Source of the DNA: Paenibacillus sp. UNC499MF
GTDB taxonomy: Bacteria; Bacillota; Bacilli; Paenibacillales; NBRC-103111
Length of the DNA stretch: 64,000 bases
Assembly (NCBI RefSeq): GCF_900107975.1
Contig: NZ_FNVF01000002.1
Location: 589,593-653,592 of the forward strand
Reading direction: 5' to 3'
The position numbers and the translations under genes are program-made. The notes under the pieces were generated by a model that saw nothing but the letters and a program-made list of their open reading frames with translations, was not told the origin of the DNA and ran no database searches. Shown in pieces: positions 41,876 to 53,956 of this stretch. Numbering within the stretch: the stretch's first letter is position 1; the number at the start of each line of letters is the position of its first letter.

Positions 41876-42325
41876 ATGTCGATTGCGATCCGTTCCGCCC
41901 ACAAAGTATTGAATAAACAGGTAGCCAACTGGACCGTGCTTTACGTCAAGCTTCACAATTATCATTGGTATGTAAAAGGAGATCAATTCTTCACCCTTCA
42001 CGTGAAGTTCGAGGAATTGTACAACGAAGCGGCAGGCTATGTCGACGAGCTGGCGGAGCGTCTGCTCGCCATCGGCGGCAAGCCCGTCGCCACCCTCAAA
42101 GAGTGCCTGGAATTGAGCGATATCGGGGAAGCCTCGGGAAGCGAGAAGCCGGATGCCATGGTCCGCGCCCTGCTCGCCGATTTCGAAACCGTCATAAACG
42201 AATGCAAAACGGGCATGAAAGAAGCCGTGGAAGCCGGGGACGAAGGGACGTCCGATATGCTGCTCGGCATTACCCAGTCCCTGGAGAAGCACCGCTGGAT
42301 GCTCGGTTCTTTCCTGAACGGCTGA
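41876..42325 (+). CDS. Dps-family ferritin-like DNA protection protein
   Basis: 149 aa with AGGAGG before the ATG. Ferroxidase ligands are visible: [31 protein letters not shown] and the Dps signature helix. The protein would form a 12-mer storing iron and shielding DNA from peroxide. It stands alone with a strong terminator after it, divergent from mtnK. Confidence 0.92.
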   Translation: MSIAIRSAHKVLNKQVANWTVLYVKLHNYHWYVKGDQFFTLHVKFEELYNEAAGYVDELAERLLAIGGKPVATLKECLELSDIGEASGSEKPDAMVRALLADFETVINECKTGMKEAVEAGDEGTSDMLLGITQSLEKHRWMLGSFLNG

Positions 42326-42407
42326 CACGCCTGCGGTTAACTTGACTTGCAGCCCCGAGCCGGCGGCAGGCCCTGCGGTGCGGAAATAACCCCGGTTACG
42401 GATGCCG

Positions 42408-42441
42408 ACCGGCGGCCTCACAGGAGGTCCGCCGGTTTTTT
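42408..42441 (+). terminator. Terminator after dps-like gene
   Basis: ACCGGCGG / CCGCCGGT stem followed by six T. Confidence 0.88.
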
Positions 42442-42568
42442 GGCTGCCTTCACGAAAAATTTACCGTCGATTTTTCGCAATTTTTGCCGGGCGGGTTTGG
42501 CATTTTGGGAATGCGCCCACTATAATAAGAGGGAGTGAGCCGAATAACGGGCAAGAGAGGTGTAAACG

Positions 42569-43162
42569 GTGACACATTCCCAAATGGCGTTGAAAGAATG
42601 GGCTTCGGCCGTACAGGCTCTGGAGCAGGGCGAGCAGATTCTCATCATGCGAAAAGGCGGCATCCGCGAAGAAACGAGAGATTTCCGGGTCGTTTCCGAT
42701 GCCTTTTACCTGTATCCGACCTACGAGCACCAGAAGCCGCATCTCATTAAAGATTCCGCTCAGCCGAGGCTTCAAGAGACGCTGGACGGCTGGAATCCGG
42801 ACGACAGGCAGGTGACGATTTCCTCCTGGGCCGAACTGGTCCGCGACATTGAAGTCAGCGACGCGGAGACGCTGGAGAAGCTGCAGCCTTTTCATATCTG
42901 GACCGAGACCTTTGCGGAGGAAAGACTGAAGTGGAAGCGCAAGCAGCCTCTTCATGTCATGCTTCTGCGGGTGTATAAGCTGGACAAGCCGGTTACCCTG
43001 GACGTCGATCCTTCCTACGAAGGTTGCAGGTCCTGGATCGAGCTCCACGGAGAACTGCAATCGGCGGGCAGGACACCGGTGATTGGCGACGAAGCGTTTC
43101 AGGCGGCAGTGGACAGGATCGAGAAAGCACTGGCGGACGGAGTGCCGGTTAGCGGGTCCTAG
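42569..43162 (+). CDS. DUF1802-family protein
   Basis: 197 aa from a GTG about 9 bases after GAGAGGTG. The family pattern is seen in LKEWASAVQALEQGEQIL, IMRKGGIREETRDF and YPTYEHQKPHLI, and later EERLKWKRKQPLHVMLLRVY. Function unknown; members are found as single genes in Firmicutes, Deinococci and cyanobacteria. Confidence 0.85.
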   Translation: MTHSQMALKEWASAVQALEQGEQILIMRKGGIREETRDFRVVSDAFYLYPTYEHQKPHLIKDSAQPRLQETLDGWNPDDRQVTISSWAELVRDIEVSDAETLEKLQPFHIWTETFAEERLKWKRKQPLHVMLLRVYKLDKPVTLDVDPSYEGCRSWIELHGELQSAGRTPVIGDEAFQAAVDRIEKALADGVPVSGS

Positions 43163-43424
43163 TCAAGGCCTGGTGTAATAACCGCCGGCTGCCCGCTGAT
43201 GCGGCTGAGCAGACTGGCGGCGGCGCGATCAAGAAGATCGGAACCGGAATGAACAGTCGCCGTTCAACCGGAATTCTTTCGGAGCAGGCCGGGCATTCTG
43301 GAAAGAATTACATAGTTTTATTCGCCGTACAATGAAAAAGCTCATATGACGGCGTTTAAACACGATAGACGGGGGAAAATGCCCTATCTTGATTTAAGCT
43401 GGCGGCATAGACTATGATGAAGCT

Positions 43425-43463
43425 ATTGAGAATCATTGATAATCATATTAGAATGATTATAAA
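43425..43463. promoter_or_regulatory. Fur-box-like sequence upstream of suf operon
   Basis: TTGAGAATCATTGATAATCA followed by TATTAGAATGATTAT contains overlapping copies of the Fur/PerR core TGATAAT. It lies 40-75 bases before the sufC start. The rest of 43163-43499 shows a weak TACAAT near 43329 and an imperfect GAATTCTTTC...GAAAGAATT hairpin. Confidence 0.6.
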
Positions 43464-43499
43464 GTGAAATTCATTGAAAAGTTGGAGGGTTAAATCACT

Positions 43500-44336
43500 A
43501 TGGCAAACGCACCCGTATTCACAATAGAGGGTCTTAAGGCACAAATCGAAGGCAAAGAGATCCTGAAAGGCTTAAGCCTTGAAGTTAAAGGCGGAGAAAT
43601 CCACGCCATCATGGGACCTAACGGTACCGGTAAAAGTACGCTGGCTTCCACGATCATGGGCCATCCTAAATATGAAGTAACCGAAGGCTCCATCAGCCTG
43701 GACGGCGAAGACGTGCTGGAAATGGCCGTCGACGAGAGAGCGCGCGCAGGCCTGTTCCTGGCGATGCAGTACCCGAGTGAAATCGCCGGCGTAACGAATG
43801 CCGACTTCCTCCGCAGCGCGATCAACGCGCGCCGTGAAGAAGGCAGCGAAATTTCCCTGATCAAGTTTATCCGCCAGATGGAAAGCAAAATGAAGGAACT
43901 CGAAATGAATCCGGAATTTATGCACCGTTACCTCAATGAAGGTTTCTCCGGCGGCGAGAAGAAGCGGAATGAAATTCTGCAAATGCTGATGCTCGATCCG
44001 CGCATCGTCATTCTTGACGAGATCGACTCCGGTCTTGATATTGACGCCCTTCGCATCGTCGCAACAGGCGTTAACGCCATGCGCAGCGAAGACCGCGGCT
44101 TCCTGATCATTACCCACTACCAGCGCCTGCTGGATTATGTAACGCCTGACTTCGTACACGTGATGATGCAGGGCAGAATCGTCAAATCCGGCGGTCCCGA
44201 GCTGGCGCAGCGTCTGGAGAAAGACGGATACGACTGGATTAAAGAAGAGCTGGGCATCGTCGACGAGACGGTCGGCAATGACGACGAGCAAGAATTCCAA
44301 GTTCCTATGAACACAACCGCACCGAAATATAACTAA
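43500..44336 (+). CDS. sufC: Fe-S assembly ATPase SufC
   Basis: 278 aa with GGAGG 11 bases before the ATG. ABC ATPase motifs: Walker [10 protein letters not shown], signature [12 protein letters not shown], Walker [13 protein letters not shown] and the switch His in ITHYQRLL. The C-terminal extension after about residue 255 ([19 protein letters not shown]) is a short acidic tail. It works with SufB and SufD as the scaffold complex for iron-sulfur clusters. First gene of sufCDSUB. Confidence 0.96.
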   Translation: MANAPVFTIEGLKAQIEGKEILKGLSLEVKGGEIHAIMGPNGTGKSTLASTIMGHPKYEVTEGSISLDGEDVLEMAVDERARAGLFLAMQYPSEIAGVTNADFLRSAINARREEGSEISLIKFIRQMESKMKELEMNPEFMHRYLNEGFSGGEKKRNEILQMLMLDPRIVILDEIDSGLDIDALRIVATGVNAMRSEDRGFLIITHYQRLLDYVTPDFVHVMMQGRIVKSGGPELAQRLEKDGYDWIKEELGIVDETVGNDDEQEFQVPMNTTAPKYN

Positions 44337-44368
44337 TGGCCTGGGCTATATATTAGGAGGAAATAGAT

Positions 44369-47302
<2,934 letters not shown>

Positions 47303-47328
47303 AACAAGAATTAAAGGAGGTTGGTACG

Positions 47329-48726
47329 ATGGCTAAGCAAATGCCAGAAATGGAAGAGTACAAATATGGCTTTCGGGACGAGCACAAGTCTATTTTCCAA
47401 TCGGGAAAAGGCCTGAACGCCGAGATCGTTACCGAAATTTCCAGAATGAAAGGCGAGCCCGAGTGGATGCTCGAGTTCCGTCTGAAATCGCTGGAACAGT
47501 TCTTCAGCATGCCGATGCCGCGCTGGGGCGGTAACCTGGATGATCTTGATTTCAACGACATCCAGTATTATGTCAAGCCGTCCGAGAAGCAGGGCAAGAC
47601 ATGGGAAGAGGTTCCGACCGAAATTAAGGAAACGTTCGACAAGCTCGGTATTCCGGAAGCGGAGCAGAAGTTCCTTGCCGGCGTATCCGCTCAGTACGAA
47701 TCCGAGGTTGTTTACCACAGCATGCAGAAAGAACTTGAAGATCAAGGCGTGATCTTCATGGACACCGACAGCGCGCTGCGTGAATACCCGGAACTGTTCC
47801 GCGAATATTTCGGAACCGTTATTCCTCCGACCGATAACAAGTTCGCCGCGCTGAACAGCGCCGTATGGTCCGGCGGAAGCTTCATTTACGTACCGAAAGG
47901 CGTAAAATGCGAAGTTCCGCTTCAAGCGTATTTCCGTATCAACTCGGAAAATATGGGTCAGTTCGAGCGTACCCTGATCATCACGGACGAAGACAGCTTC
48001 GTTCACTATGTAGAAGGCTGTACCGCTCCGGTATACAGCACGAACTCGCTTCACAGCGCGGTCGTTGAAATCGTATGCCGCAAAAACTCCCGTGCCCGTT
48101 ACACCACCATCCAGAACTGGGCGCCGAACATCTACAACCTCGTTACCAAGCGTGCCGTCGCCGAAGAAGGCGCGAACATGGAATGGGTGGATGGCAACAT
48201 CGGCTCCAAGCTGACGATGAAATATCCGGCTGTCGTGCTTAAAGGCCGCGGCGCCAAAGGCTCCGTTCTTTCCATTGCCGTTGCGGGCAAAGGCCAGCAT
48301 CAGGATGCCGGTGCCAAAATGATCCACCTTGCTCCGGACACCACTTCGACGATCATTTCGAAGTCGATCTCCAAGCATGGCGGTAAAGTAACCTACCGCG
48401 GACTCGCTTCCTTCGGCCGCAACTCCGGAGGCGCGAAATCCAACATCAAGTGCGACACGCTGATTATGGATAAACAATCCACGTCCGACACGATTCCGTA
48501 CAACGAAATCATGAACGACAACATCACGCTGGAGCACGAAGCGACCGTTTCGAAAGTATCCGAAGATCAGCTCTTCTACCTGATGAGCCGCGGTCTTTCG
48601 GAAGGCGAAGCGACGCAGATGATCGTAATGGGCTTTATCGAGCCGTTCACGAAAGAACTTCCGATGGAGTACGCGGTGGAAATGAACCGCCTCATCAAGT
48701 TCGAAATGGAAGGTTCCATCGGTTAA
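47329..48726 (+). CDS. sufB: Fe-S scaffold component SufB
   Basis: 465 aa with AAAGGAGG before the ATG. Typical phrases: [50 protein letters not shown] and [18 protein letters not shown]. It is the central scaffold on which clusters form with SufC and SufD. Last gene; a terminator follows 22 bases later. Confidence 0.96.
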   Translation: MAKQMPEMEEYKYGFRDEHKSIFQSGKGLNAEIVTEISRMKGEPEWMLEFRLKSLEQFFSMPMPRWGGNLDDLDFNDIQYYVKPSEKQGKTWEEVPTEIKETFDKLGIPEAEQKFLAGVSAQYESEVVYHSMQKELEDQGVIFMDTDSALREYPELFREYFGTVIPPTDNKFAALNSAVWSGGSFIYVPKGVKCEVPLQAYFRINSENMGQFERTLIITDEDSFVHYVEGCTAPVYSTNSLHSAVVEIVCRKNSRARYTTIQNWAPNIYNLVTKRAVAEEGANMEWVDGNIGSKLTMKYPAVVLKGRGAKGSVLSIAVAGKGQHQDAGAKMIHLAPDTTSTIISKSISKHGGKVTYRGLASFGRNSGGAKSNIKCDTLIMDKQSTSDTIPYNEIMNDNITLEHEATVSKVSEDQLFYLMSRGLSEGEATQMIVMGFIEPFTKELPMEYAVEMNRLIKFEMEGSIG

Positions 48727-48748
48727 TCCTCGTCACCCAAACAAACAG

Positions 48749-48780
48749 ACGTGTCCGAATTTATTCGGGCACGTTTTTTT
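48749..48780 (+). terminator. Terminator of the suf operon
   Basis: ACGTGTCCGAAT-TT-ATTCGGGCACGT (one wobble) followed by seven or more T. Confidence 0.92.
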
Positions 48781-48914
48781 TGTATAAAAAAACAAATGCG
48801 GTTACAACCTAATGCTGCTTCCCGGAGTTTGTTCCGAACCTCAGGCCGAAGAAAAATGCTGGGGCGAGCTGCGGCAATACCGAAACAACTTAAGAACCTC
48901 AAGGAGGAAATCAA

Positions 48915-49250
48915 GTGGCGAGCAAATTGATTATCAAACTGATCCTCAACGGGATTATTGTGGTACCTTTGCTGATGACTTATACGGAAGCGGGTTTTAC
49001 GTCGGCGCTTATTACAGCGGTTTTGTTCTCGCTCGTGGCTTTTGTAATCGGGGACCAGCTGATTTTGAGGGTTTCCAATAATACGATTGCGACGATTTGT
49101 GACGCCGCACTGGCTTTTGTGTTTTTAAGGCTGGCGGCTTATACGGCGGACTGGTCGCTTTCCACAGGCGAGCTTTTGACCATTGTTCTTGTGCTTGGCG
49201 TGGTCGAGGCAATGTATCACCGGATGCTCCGGGAACTGCCGGCCAGATAA
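48915..49250 (+). CDS. DUF2512-like (YndM-type) membrane protein
   Basis: 111 aa from a GTG after AAGGAGG. Four hydrophobic spans and the family-like phrase FSLVAFVIGDQLILRVSNN. These proteins occur in Bacillaceae and Paenibacillaceae, often with sporulation-linked expression, and have no known function. Nothing gene-like was seen in the flanking short gaps. Confidence 0.75.
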   Translation: MASKLIIKLILNGIIVVPLLMTYTEAGFTSALITAVLFSLVAFVIGDQLILRVSNNTIATICDAALAFVFLRLAAYTADWSLSTGELLTIVLVLGVVEAMYHRMLRELPAR

Positions 49251-49424
49251 GAAGAAATGCAGCCCTGGAAAAGACCGGCGATGCAATTTAAAATCCGACA
49301 AGGGCTTGTTTACGATTAACGATTCCAGAGGCTGATCTTTTAATTTTCTGCAGATGAAGTTGCAGCCAGACCGGCACGTCCTTTCCCGCGTAAAAAAGGT
49401 AAAGCCAAAAAGCCCGGACCGCCG

Positions 49425-49850
49425 TTAAGGCAGCCGCAGGCCGACTCTTATCGTAGGATCGACCGCAAGCGGGACCATGGCGCTGGCAAGCCAAACCCCT
49501 GCGATCAGAAACGAGAAAAGGGAGAGGACAAGCCCCGCGGAACGCCGGTGAGAGCGTCTGGCGACAAGGCCGGAGCCGAAGGCGGTAATTCCGAGGATAA
49601 TGCCAAGGGGGAGCGTAACGACCAGCAGGTTAAAAAGGACCGCCAAAATGCCGCAGAGCACCGCCAGGAAGGCTGAAGTCTTTCTCTGTTTTACGGGAGG
49701 CGGAGTGTACTCGGAAGAAGAGGACGAGGGAAGCCCTGGATCGCGTAAGGGTTCGCTCTTTTCATTATGGGCGGACGTGCCTTCCCATTGCGAATCAGGC
49801 TGGCGATTTATCGATACAAATGGCTGTTCTTTGTCTTTGTCGTCAGTCAA
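49425..49850 (-). CDS. DUF4190-like membrane protein with disordered N-terminus
   Basis: 141 aa from a TTG at 49850, 8 bases after AAGGAGG. Residues 1-57 are polar and Ser/Pro-rich (GLPSSSSSEYTPPPVKQRK). Two membrane spans follow, about 61-90 and 102-126, joined by the basic segment ARRSHRRS. The layout is that of small DUF4190-type proteins. Function unknown. Confidence 0.65.
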   Translation of the reverse strand: MTDDKDKEQPFVSINRQPDSQWEGTSAHNEKSEPLRDPGLPSSSSSEYTPPPVKQRKTSAFLAVLCGILAVLFNLLVVTLPLGIILGITAFGSGLVARRSHRRSAGLVLSLFSFLIAGVWLASAMVPLAVDPTIRVGLRLP

Positions 49851-50046
49851 GATGGATGCCTCCTTGAGGAAGGTTGGGTTACCGTATTCACCACTGGCAG
49901 ATTTGGTACATCCCGTTAAGAGCGGATCGTCTAATCAACGGGGTATGCGGATCGTGTGCCGATACGGTCATTGTAGCACAAAACAGCCGCACAATCCCGA
50001 GGGAGAGGCGGCTTTTGCATACTGCTGAACGGAAGTGAAGCGCTTA

Positions 50047-51105
50047 CTAGACTGTGATGGATTCAATGTCGAGATCGGTCCGCTGTGTAAGGTCGATGAA
50101 CGTATCCCCAGCATCGTCGATCTGGATCAAGGGACGGAAATAATCGTTCGGGAAAGTCATGACGATGGTGCCGGACTGACCGTTCGATAAGGTGGCTTTT
50201 TTGCCGATAAAATTCGGGACCATGTTGGCGATAAAAACGTGAACCGCTTGGGGATCAAGCTCGCCGAAGCTCATTTTGTGAAGCTCTTTCAGGACGTACA
50301 GCAGGTCCCGCTTGGTCTGGTACGACCGGTTGTTGATCATGGCGCTGTATACGTCGGCTACGGCAACGATTTTGGCGGCGGGATGAATCGACTCGGAAGT
50401 TTTACCCAGCGGATACCCGGAACCGTTTAGCCGTTCGTGATGCTGCAGGGCGACGAGCGCGGCCAGGTCGTCATGAATCGAATTGCGGATAATTTCATAG
50501 CCGTAAACGGTATGCTTTCTCATCTCGGCATACTCTTCTTCCGTAAGCTTACCCGGTTTTTGCAGCACATCAAAGCTGATCCGGCATTTTCCGATATCGT
50601 GAAGATAACCGGCTTTGCCGATTTCCTTGGCTTCCTCTTCCGTTTTTCCCAGCCAGCTTGCAATAAAATAAGAAATAAGGCCGACCTGTACGCTGTGCTG
50701 GTATGTATAGTCGTCGCGGCTGTCCAGGCAGAGCAGCAGGTTCACGACGTCTTTTTCTTCCCGCACACTGGAGATGAGGGGACTGTAATACTGCTCGACG
50801 GTGGAGTCGGATAGCTTGCCGGTCCGTACCGCGCTTTCGAATAAGTCCTTGATGCCGCCGATAGCGGAGTGGAACGATTCCTCCTGACGCAAAAGCTCCG
50901 AGGATGCGGCGGTCTGCAAATGAGCTTCGCTGCCGGGCTGAGGACGGTCCTCGATGTCCACATATTCGATCTGATGTTTGTTCAGTTTCAAAATATCGAA
51001 CTCGTCGACTTTCGTATCGGCCGATAAAATGTTCAATCCGATTGAATTGAACGTATCGCGGGTTAGACGGTCACCCACCTGCAAGTCTGTTATATGAATT
51101 CTCAT
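50047..51105 (-). CDS. HD-GYP domain phosphodiesterase, first copy
   Basis: 352 aa from the ATG at 51105 (AAGGTG 10 bases upstream; another ATG at 51114 is closer). An N-terminal module starting MRIHITDLQVGDRLTRDTFN precedes an HD-GYP domain with HSVQVGLIS, the metal pair YLHDIGKCRIS and HHERLNGSGYPLG, and VADVYSAMINNRSYQ. HD-GYP proteins hydrolyse cyclic di-GMP to GMP. A C-terminal segment after about residue 300 forms a small beta-rich unit. A homolog of the same layout lies at 56544. Confidence 0.9.
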   Translation of the reverse strand: MRIHITDLQVGDRLTRDTFNSIGLNILSADTKVDEFDILKLNKHQIEYVDIEDRPQPGSEAHLQTAASSELLRQEESFHSAIGGIKDLFESAVRTGKLSDSTVEQYYSPLISSVREEKDVVNLLLCLDSRDDYTYQHSVQVGLISYFIASWLGKTEEEAKEIGKAGYLHDIGKCRISFDVLQKPGKLTEEEYAEMRKHTVYGYEIIRNSIHDDLAALVALQHHERLNGSGYPLGKTSESIHPAAKIVAVADVYSAMINNRSYQTKRDLLYVLKELHKMSFGELDPQAVHVFIANMVPNFIGKKATLSNGQSGTIVMTFPNDYFRPLIQIDDAGDTFIDLTQRTDLDIESITV

Positions 51106-51419
51106 TGAATTCATTCACCTTTTCCCATTCCCATTTTTTCTCAATCACCTTCATATTAGCAGGAGGATAAACAGAGTTGCAATGAAACATTTTCCATTTT
51201 CCGGAATGACGGTGTCGGATTTGATCAATTATTTATAAAGAAAATAAAGGGCCGGACAAGCTGTTAAAAGACAGGCAAAGTCAGGCGGGTAAAGGGAAGA
51301 TTTTATGTCCGTAAAACGAAGGGAGAGAGGCGGTCCGATTAAAAAAAGCGAGAGGGCACGAAAGCCGTTCACGGCTCTCCGTTTCGAATAAGGCCCAATA
51401 CCGGCAGCTCAGAATGGAA

Positions 51420-51452
51420 CAAAAAACGGACCTTATCCGATGATAAGGCCCG
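51420..51452 (-). terminator. Terminator after the ThiF/MoeB-like gene
   Basis: On the minus strand GGGCCTTATC-ATC-GGATAAGGTCC with six T. It lies about 20 bases beyond the stop. In the rest of 51115-51470 there is an AGCCG-TTCA-CGGCT hairpin near 51361 and the presumed HD-GYP promoter; nothing else is seen. Confidence 0.85.
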
Positions 51453-51470
51453 CAGCGGTATCAGATGCGG

Positions 51471-52775
51471 TTACATGCCGATGTAACGGCTGTATAAAGT
51501 TTTGGCGGCAACGGGGTCGGTGACGCCCTGTACAAGTACGCGACCGTCGGGAAAGAGGACGAGTGTAAGGTCGTCCGAAGGACGGAAGCGGAGCAAAAAT
51601 TTGTTGCGGCTTACGCGGCCGAGCGGGGCAAGACGACGTTCCCACTGCTCCAGAGATAGTTCGGCAGGCTGGACGGGGTGAATTTGTACGGAATCTCTTC
51701 CGCACAACGTCTGGATCGTTTCCCCTTCGATATCCGCATCAAGATATTCGAACGTCTGACGGGCGCAGGCGGGGCAGTCCGCCTTACGGGCTCCCGCGAC
51801 ATCCACGGACGTATAGTGGTTGTACCACAGATCCCACTGCTGCATCCGACGGTTGAGGTGCCGCGTATCCCCGATCAGGATTTTCATCGCCTCGGTTGCC
51901 TGATAGGAGGCGACCATATGAATGATCGGGCCGATGACGCCAGCGGTGTCGCACGTGTCGGCGGTGCCGTGCGCCGGCGCGGAGCCGAACAGACAGCGCA
52001 GACAAGGCGTCTCGCCGGGCACAATGGCGAGCGAGACGCCGCGCGAAGCGACGGCGCCGCCGTACAGCCACGGAATGCCGTGCTTGACGCTGACATCGTT
52101 GATCAGAAACCGGACGGAAAAGTTATCCGTTCCGTCCAGAATGAGATCAACGCCGGTCAGCAGCTCTTCGGCATTCAAGGGATTCAAGTCGGCGATATGG
52201 GCCTCGATGCCGACGAGGGAGTTCACCAGCCGCAGCTTCGCGGCAGCGGCTGAAGCTTTGGGCTGCGCCTGGCGGGCGTCTTCTTCGTCATAGAGCATCT
52301 GCCTCTGCAGATTGCTCTCTTCGACGAAGTCGCGGTCGATCAGGCGCACGAAGCCGACACCGGCGCGAACCATGTGGTTCGCGAGGACGGTGCCGAGCGC
52401 GCCGAGGCCGACGATGGCGACCCGCGCGCGGCCCAGCGCCCGCTGGCCGTTCTGGCCGACGGGCTTGAAAAGCACGTGCCGGGAATAGCGGCCCGGCACT
52501 TCGGCTTCGCCAGCGGCTGTGCTTGTCTGCGGCGCCCGATCGGCGGCAGACTGCGCGGCGGACTCGTCCGCGCCCGGCGCCGTTTGCGCGGCTGCGGGCT
52601 GCCGCACGGCCGGTTCGTCGGCGGCTTGCACGGGCGCTTCGCCGGAGGAATGTGCCGCTCCCGCTTGTGAAGCGCCGTTCGGCGCCGCGGCCGGAGCTGC
52701 TCCCGTTCGGGAGGAAGGGGAGGCAGCTGCGGACGGCAACTCGTCCGCTGGCGGATAAGGGTGGAGGCTGCTCAT
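51471..52775 (-). CDS. ThiF/MoeB-family adenylyltransferase with unusual Ala-rich N-terminus
   Basis: 434 aa with AGGAG 7 bases before the ATG. Residues 1-94 are low-complexity Ala/Ser/Pro/Glu. The core begins GRYSRHVLF (95-103) and has the nucleotide loop VGLGALG (122-128), RDFVEESNLQRQMLY, LDGTDNFSVRFLIND, and zinc CxxC pairs CLRC and CPAC. E1-like enzymes adenylate the C-terminal Gly of ThiS or MoaD. The neighbouring MoaD-MoaE fusion makes a MoeB role likely. An 80-residue C-terminal domain follows the last CxxC. Confidence 0.87.
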   Translation of the reverse strand: MSSLHPYPPADELPSAAASPSSRTGAAPAAAPNGASQAGAAHSSGEAPVQAADEPAVRQPAAAQTAPGADESAAQSAADRAPQTSTAAGEAEVPGRYSRHVLFKPVGQNGQRALGRARVAIVGLGALGTVLANHMVRAGVGFVRLIDRDFVEESNLQRQMLYDEEDARQAQPKASAAAAKLRLVNSLVGIEAHIADLNPLNAEELLTGVDLILDGTDNFSVRFLINDVSVKHGIPWLYGGAVASRGVSLAIVPGETPCLRCLFGSAPAHGTADTCDTAGVIGPIIHMVASYQATEAMKILIGDTRHLNRRMQQWDLWYNHYTSVDVAGARKADCPACARQTFEYLDADIEGETIQTLCGRDSVQIHPVQPAELSLEQWERRLAPLGRVSRNKFLLRFRPSDDLTLVLFPDGRVLVQGVTDPVAAKTLYSRYIGM

Positions 52776-53032
52776 AGGTTTGCTCCTTCCGGGCTTGTTT
52801 TTGTAGAGTAACTTGCGGATATTAAGGTAATTCGGTGCATTTTTACGGTTATTGGATTAGTTAGGTACATACGGAAACCCAAACAACGAAGATCCGGCCT
52901 CCCGATTTCGGCGCCGCTTTGCGGCCGTGCCGCCCTTCCGCCCTAGAACTTGTGTGAGATCCAAATGGCCTCGTTCCTGTCCTTGAGGCTAGTCATGCCT
53001 GTTACGGTCTCGGTCGGGCCGCTGCTGTCTGC

Positions 53033-53800
53033 TTACCGCTTCCCGTCATCCGGGAGGTCAAGCGGATTCCACTCGCGCCCGCCGGACGGCGAAACGTAAC
53101 CTTTCCATTCGGAGCCGTCTTCGCCGATTTCTTTTTTCCAGACGGGCAGGATCTGCTTCACGCGTTCAATGGCGTAGCGGCTGGCCTCGTAACAGTCTGC
53201 GCGGTGCGGCGTGGAAACGGCGATGACCAGACTGCTTTCGCCGATTTCGACGGGACCCAGCCGGTGCGTTATCGCGCAGCGGCATCCGGGCCAGCGGGCT
53301 TCCAGCTCGGCGCCGATGGATTCCATCACGGAGACGGCCATCGGCTCGTAGGCCTCGTACTCGAGCAGGACGGTACGCACCCCGTGCGTATGCTCACGGG
53401 TAGTACCGATAAACGCGAGTGTCGCTCCGCAGTCGGAATGGGTAACCTTATGTAGGACCTCGGCGGGCTCAATCGGATTCCGCGTGAGTACATAGCGGGA
53501 GATTCCCGGTACTTCGTCTTCCGGCTGCGGCTCTTCGCCGCTTCCTCCCGACACGGGAGGAATGAGAGCCAGCTCGTCGCTCTCGGTTACAAGCTCACCG
53601 GGATCGGCGTAAGCGTGATTTTTGGCCAGAAAGCAGTGGGCGAGAAGAGAACGGGCGCCGGGAAATCTTTTGCCTATTTCGTCCAAGAGATCCTGAACGG
53701 TTACGGATTTTTCACCGGGGTCACGGGTCAGTGTTATATCAATGGAAGGGCGGCCGAGCTCATCGGCCAAGCCCGCAAAAAGTCGGATATGAAACGTCAT
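53033..53800 (-). CDS. MoaD-MoaE fusion, molybdopterin synthase
   Basis: 255 aa from the ATG at 53800, 10 bases after GGAG. Residues 1-86 are a MoaD ubiquitin-like domain ending in PPVSGG (Gly 85-Gly 86). Residues about 100-255 are MoaE: GTTREHTHGVRTVLLEYEAY, AITHRLGPVEIGESS and the Lys-rich PVWKKEIGEDGSEWKGY. Molybdopterin synthase needs a free C-terminal MoaD thiocarboxylate, so either the chain is cut after GG or the joined domains work differently. Known fusions elsewhere (MoaX) are cleaved. The ThiF/MoeB-like gene follows 257 bases downstream on the same strand. Confidence 0.9.
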   Translation of the reverse strand: MTFHIRLFAGLADELGRPSIDITLTRDPGEKSVTVQDLLDEIGKRFPGARSLLAHCFLAKNHAYADPGELVTESDELALIPPVSGGSGEEPQPEDEVPGISRYVLTRNPIEPAEVLHKVTHSDCGATLAFIGTTREHTHGVRTVLLEYEAYEPMAVSVMESIGAELEARWPGCRCAITHRLGPVEIGESSLVIAVSTPHRADCYEASRYAIERVKQILPVWKKEIGEDGSEWKGYVSPSGGREWNPLDLPDDGKR

Positions 53801-53956
53801 GGGGGCTTCTCTCCTGATAGTTGCGTTTTCAACTAGCATATCATATCCTAAAACGAAAATGATATAATGAGGCTGTCCGGGCAGCCGGGCTTCTTACATA
53901 ATGAAGCAAAGTATGGCATACGTAATAGAGACAGGCTTTACAGCGGAGGTGAAATC

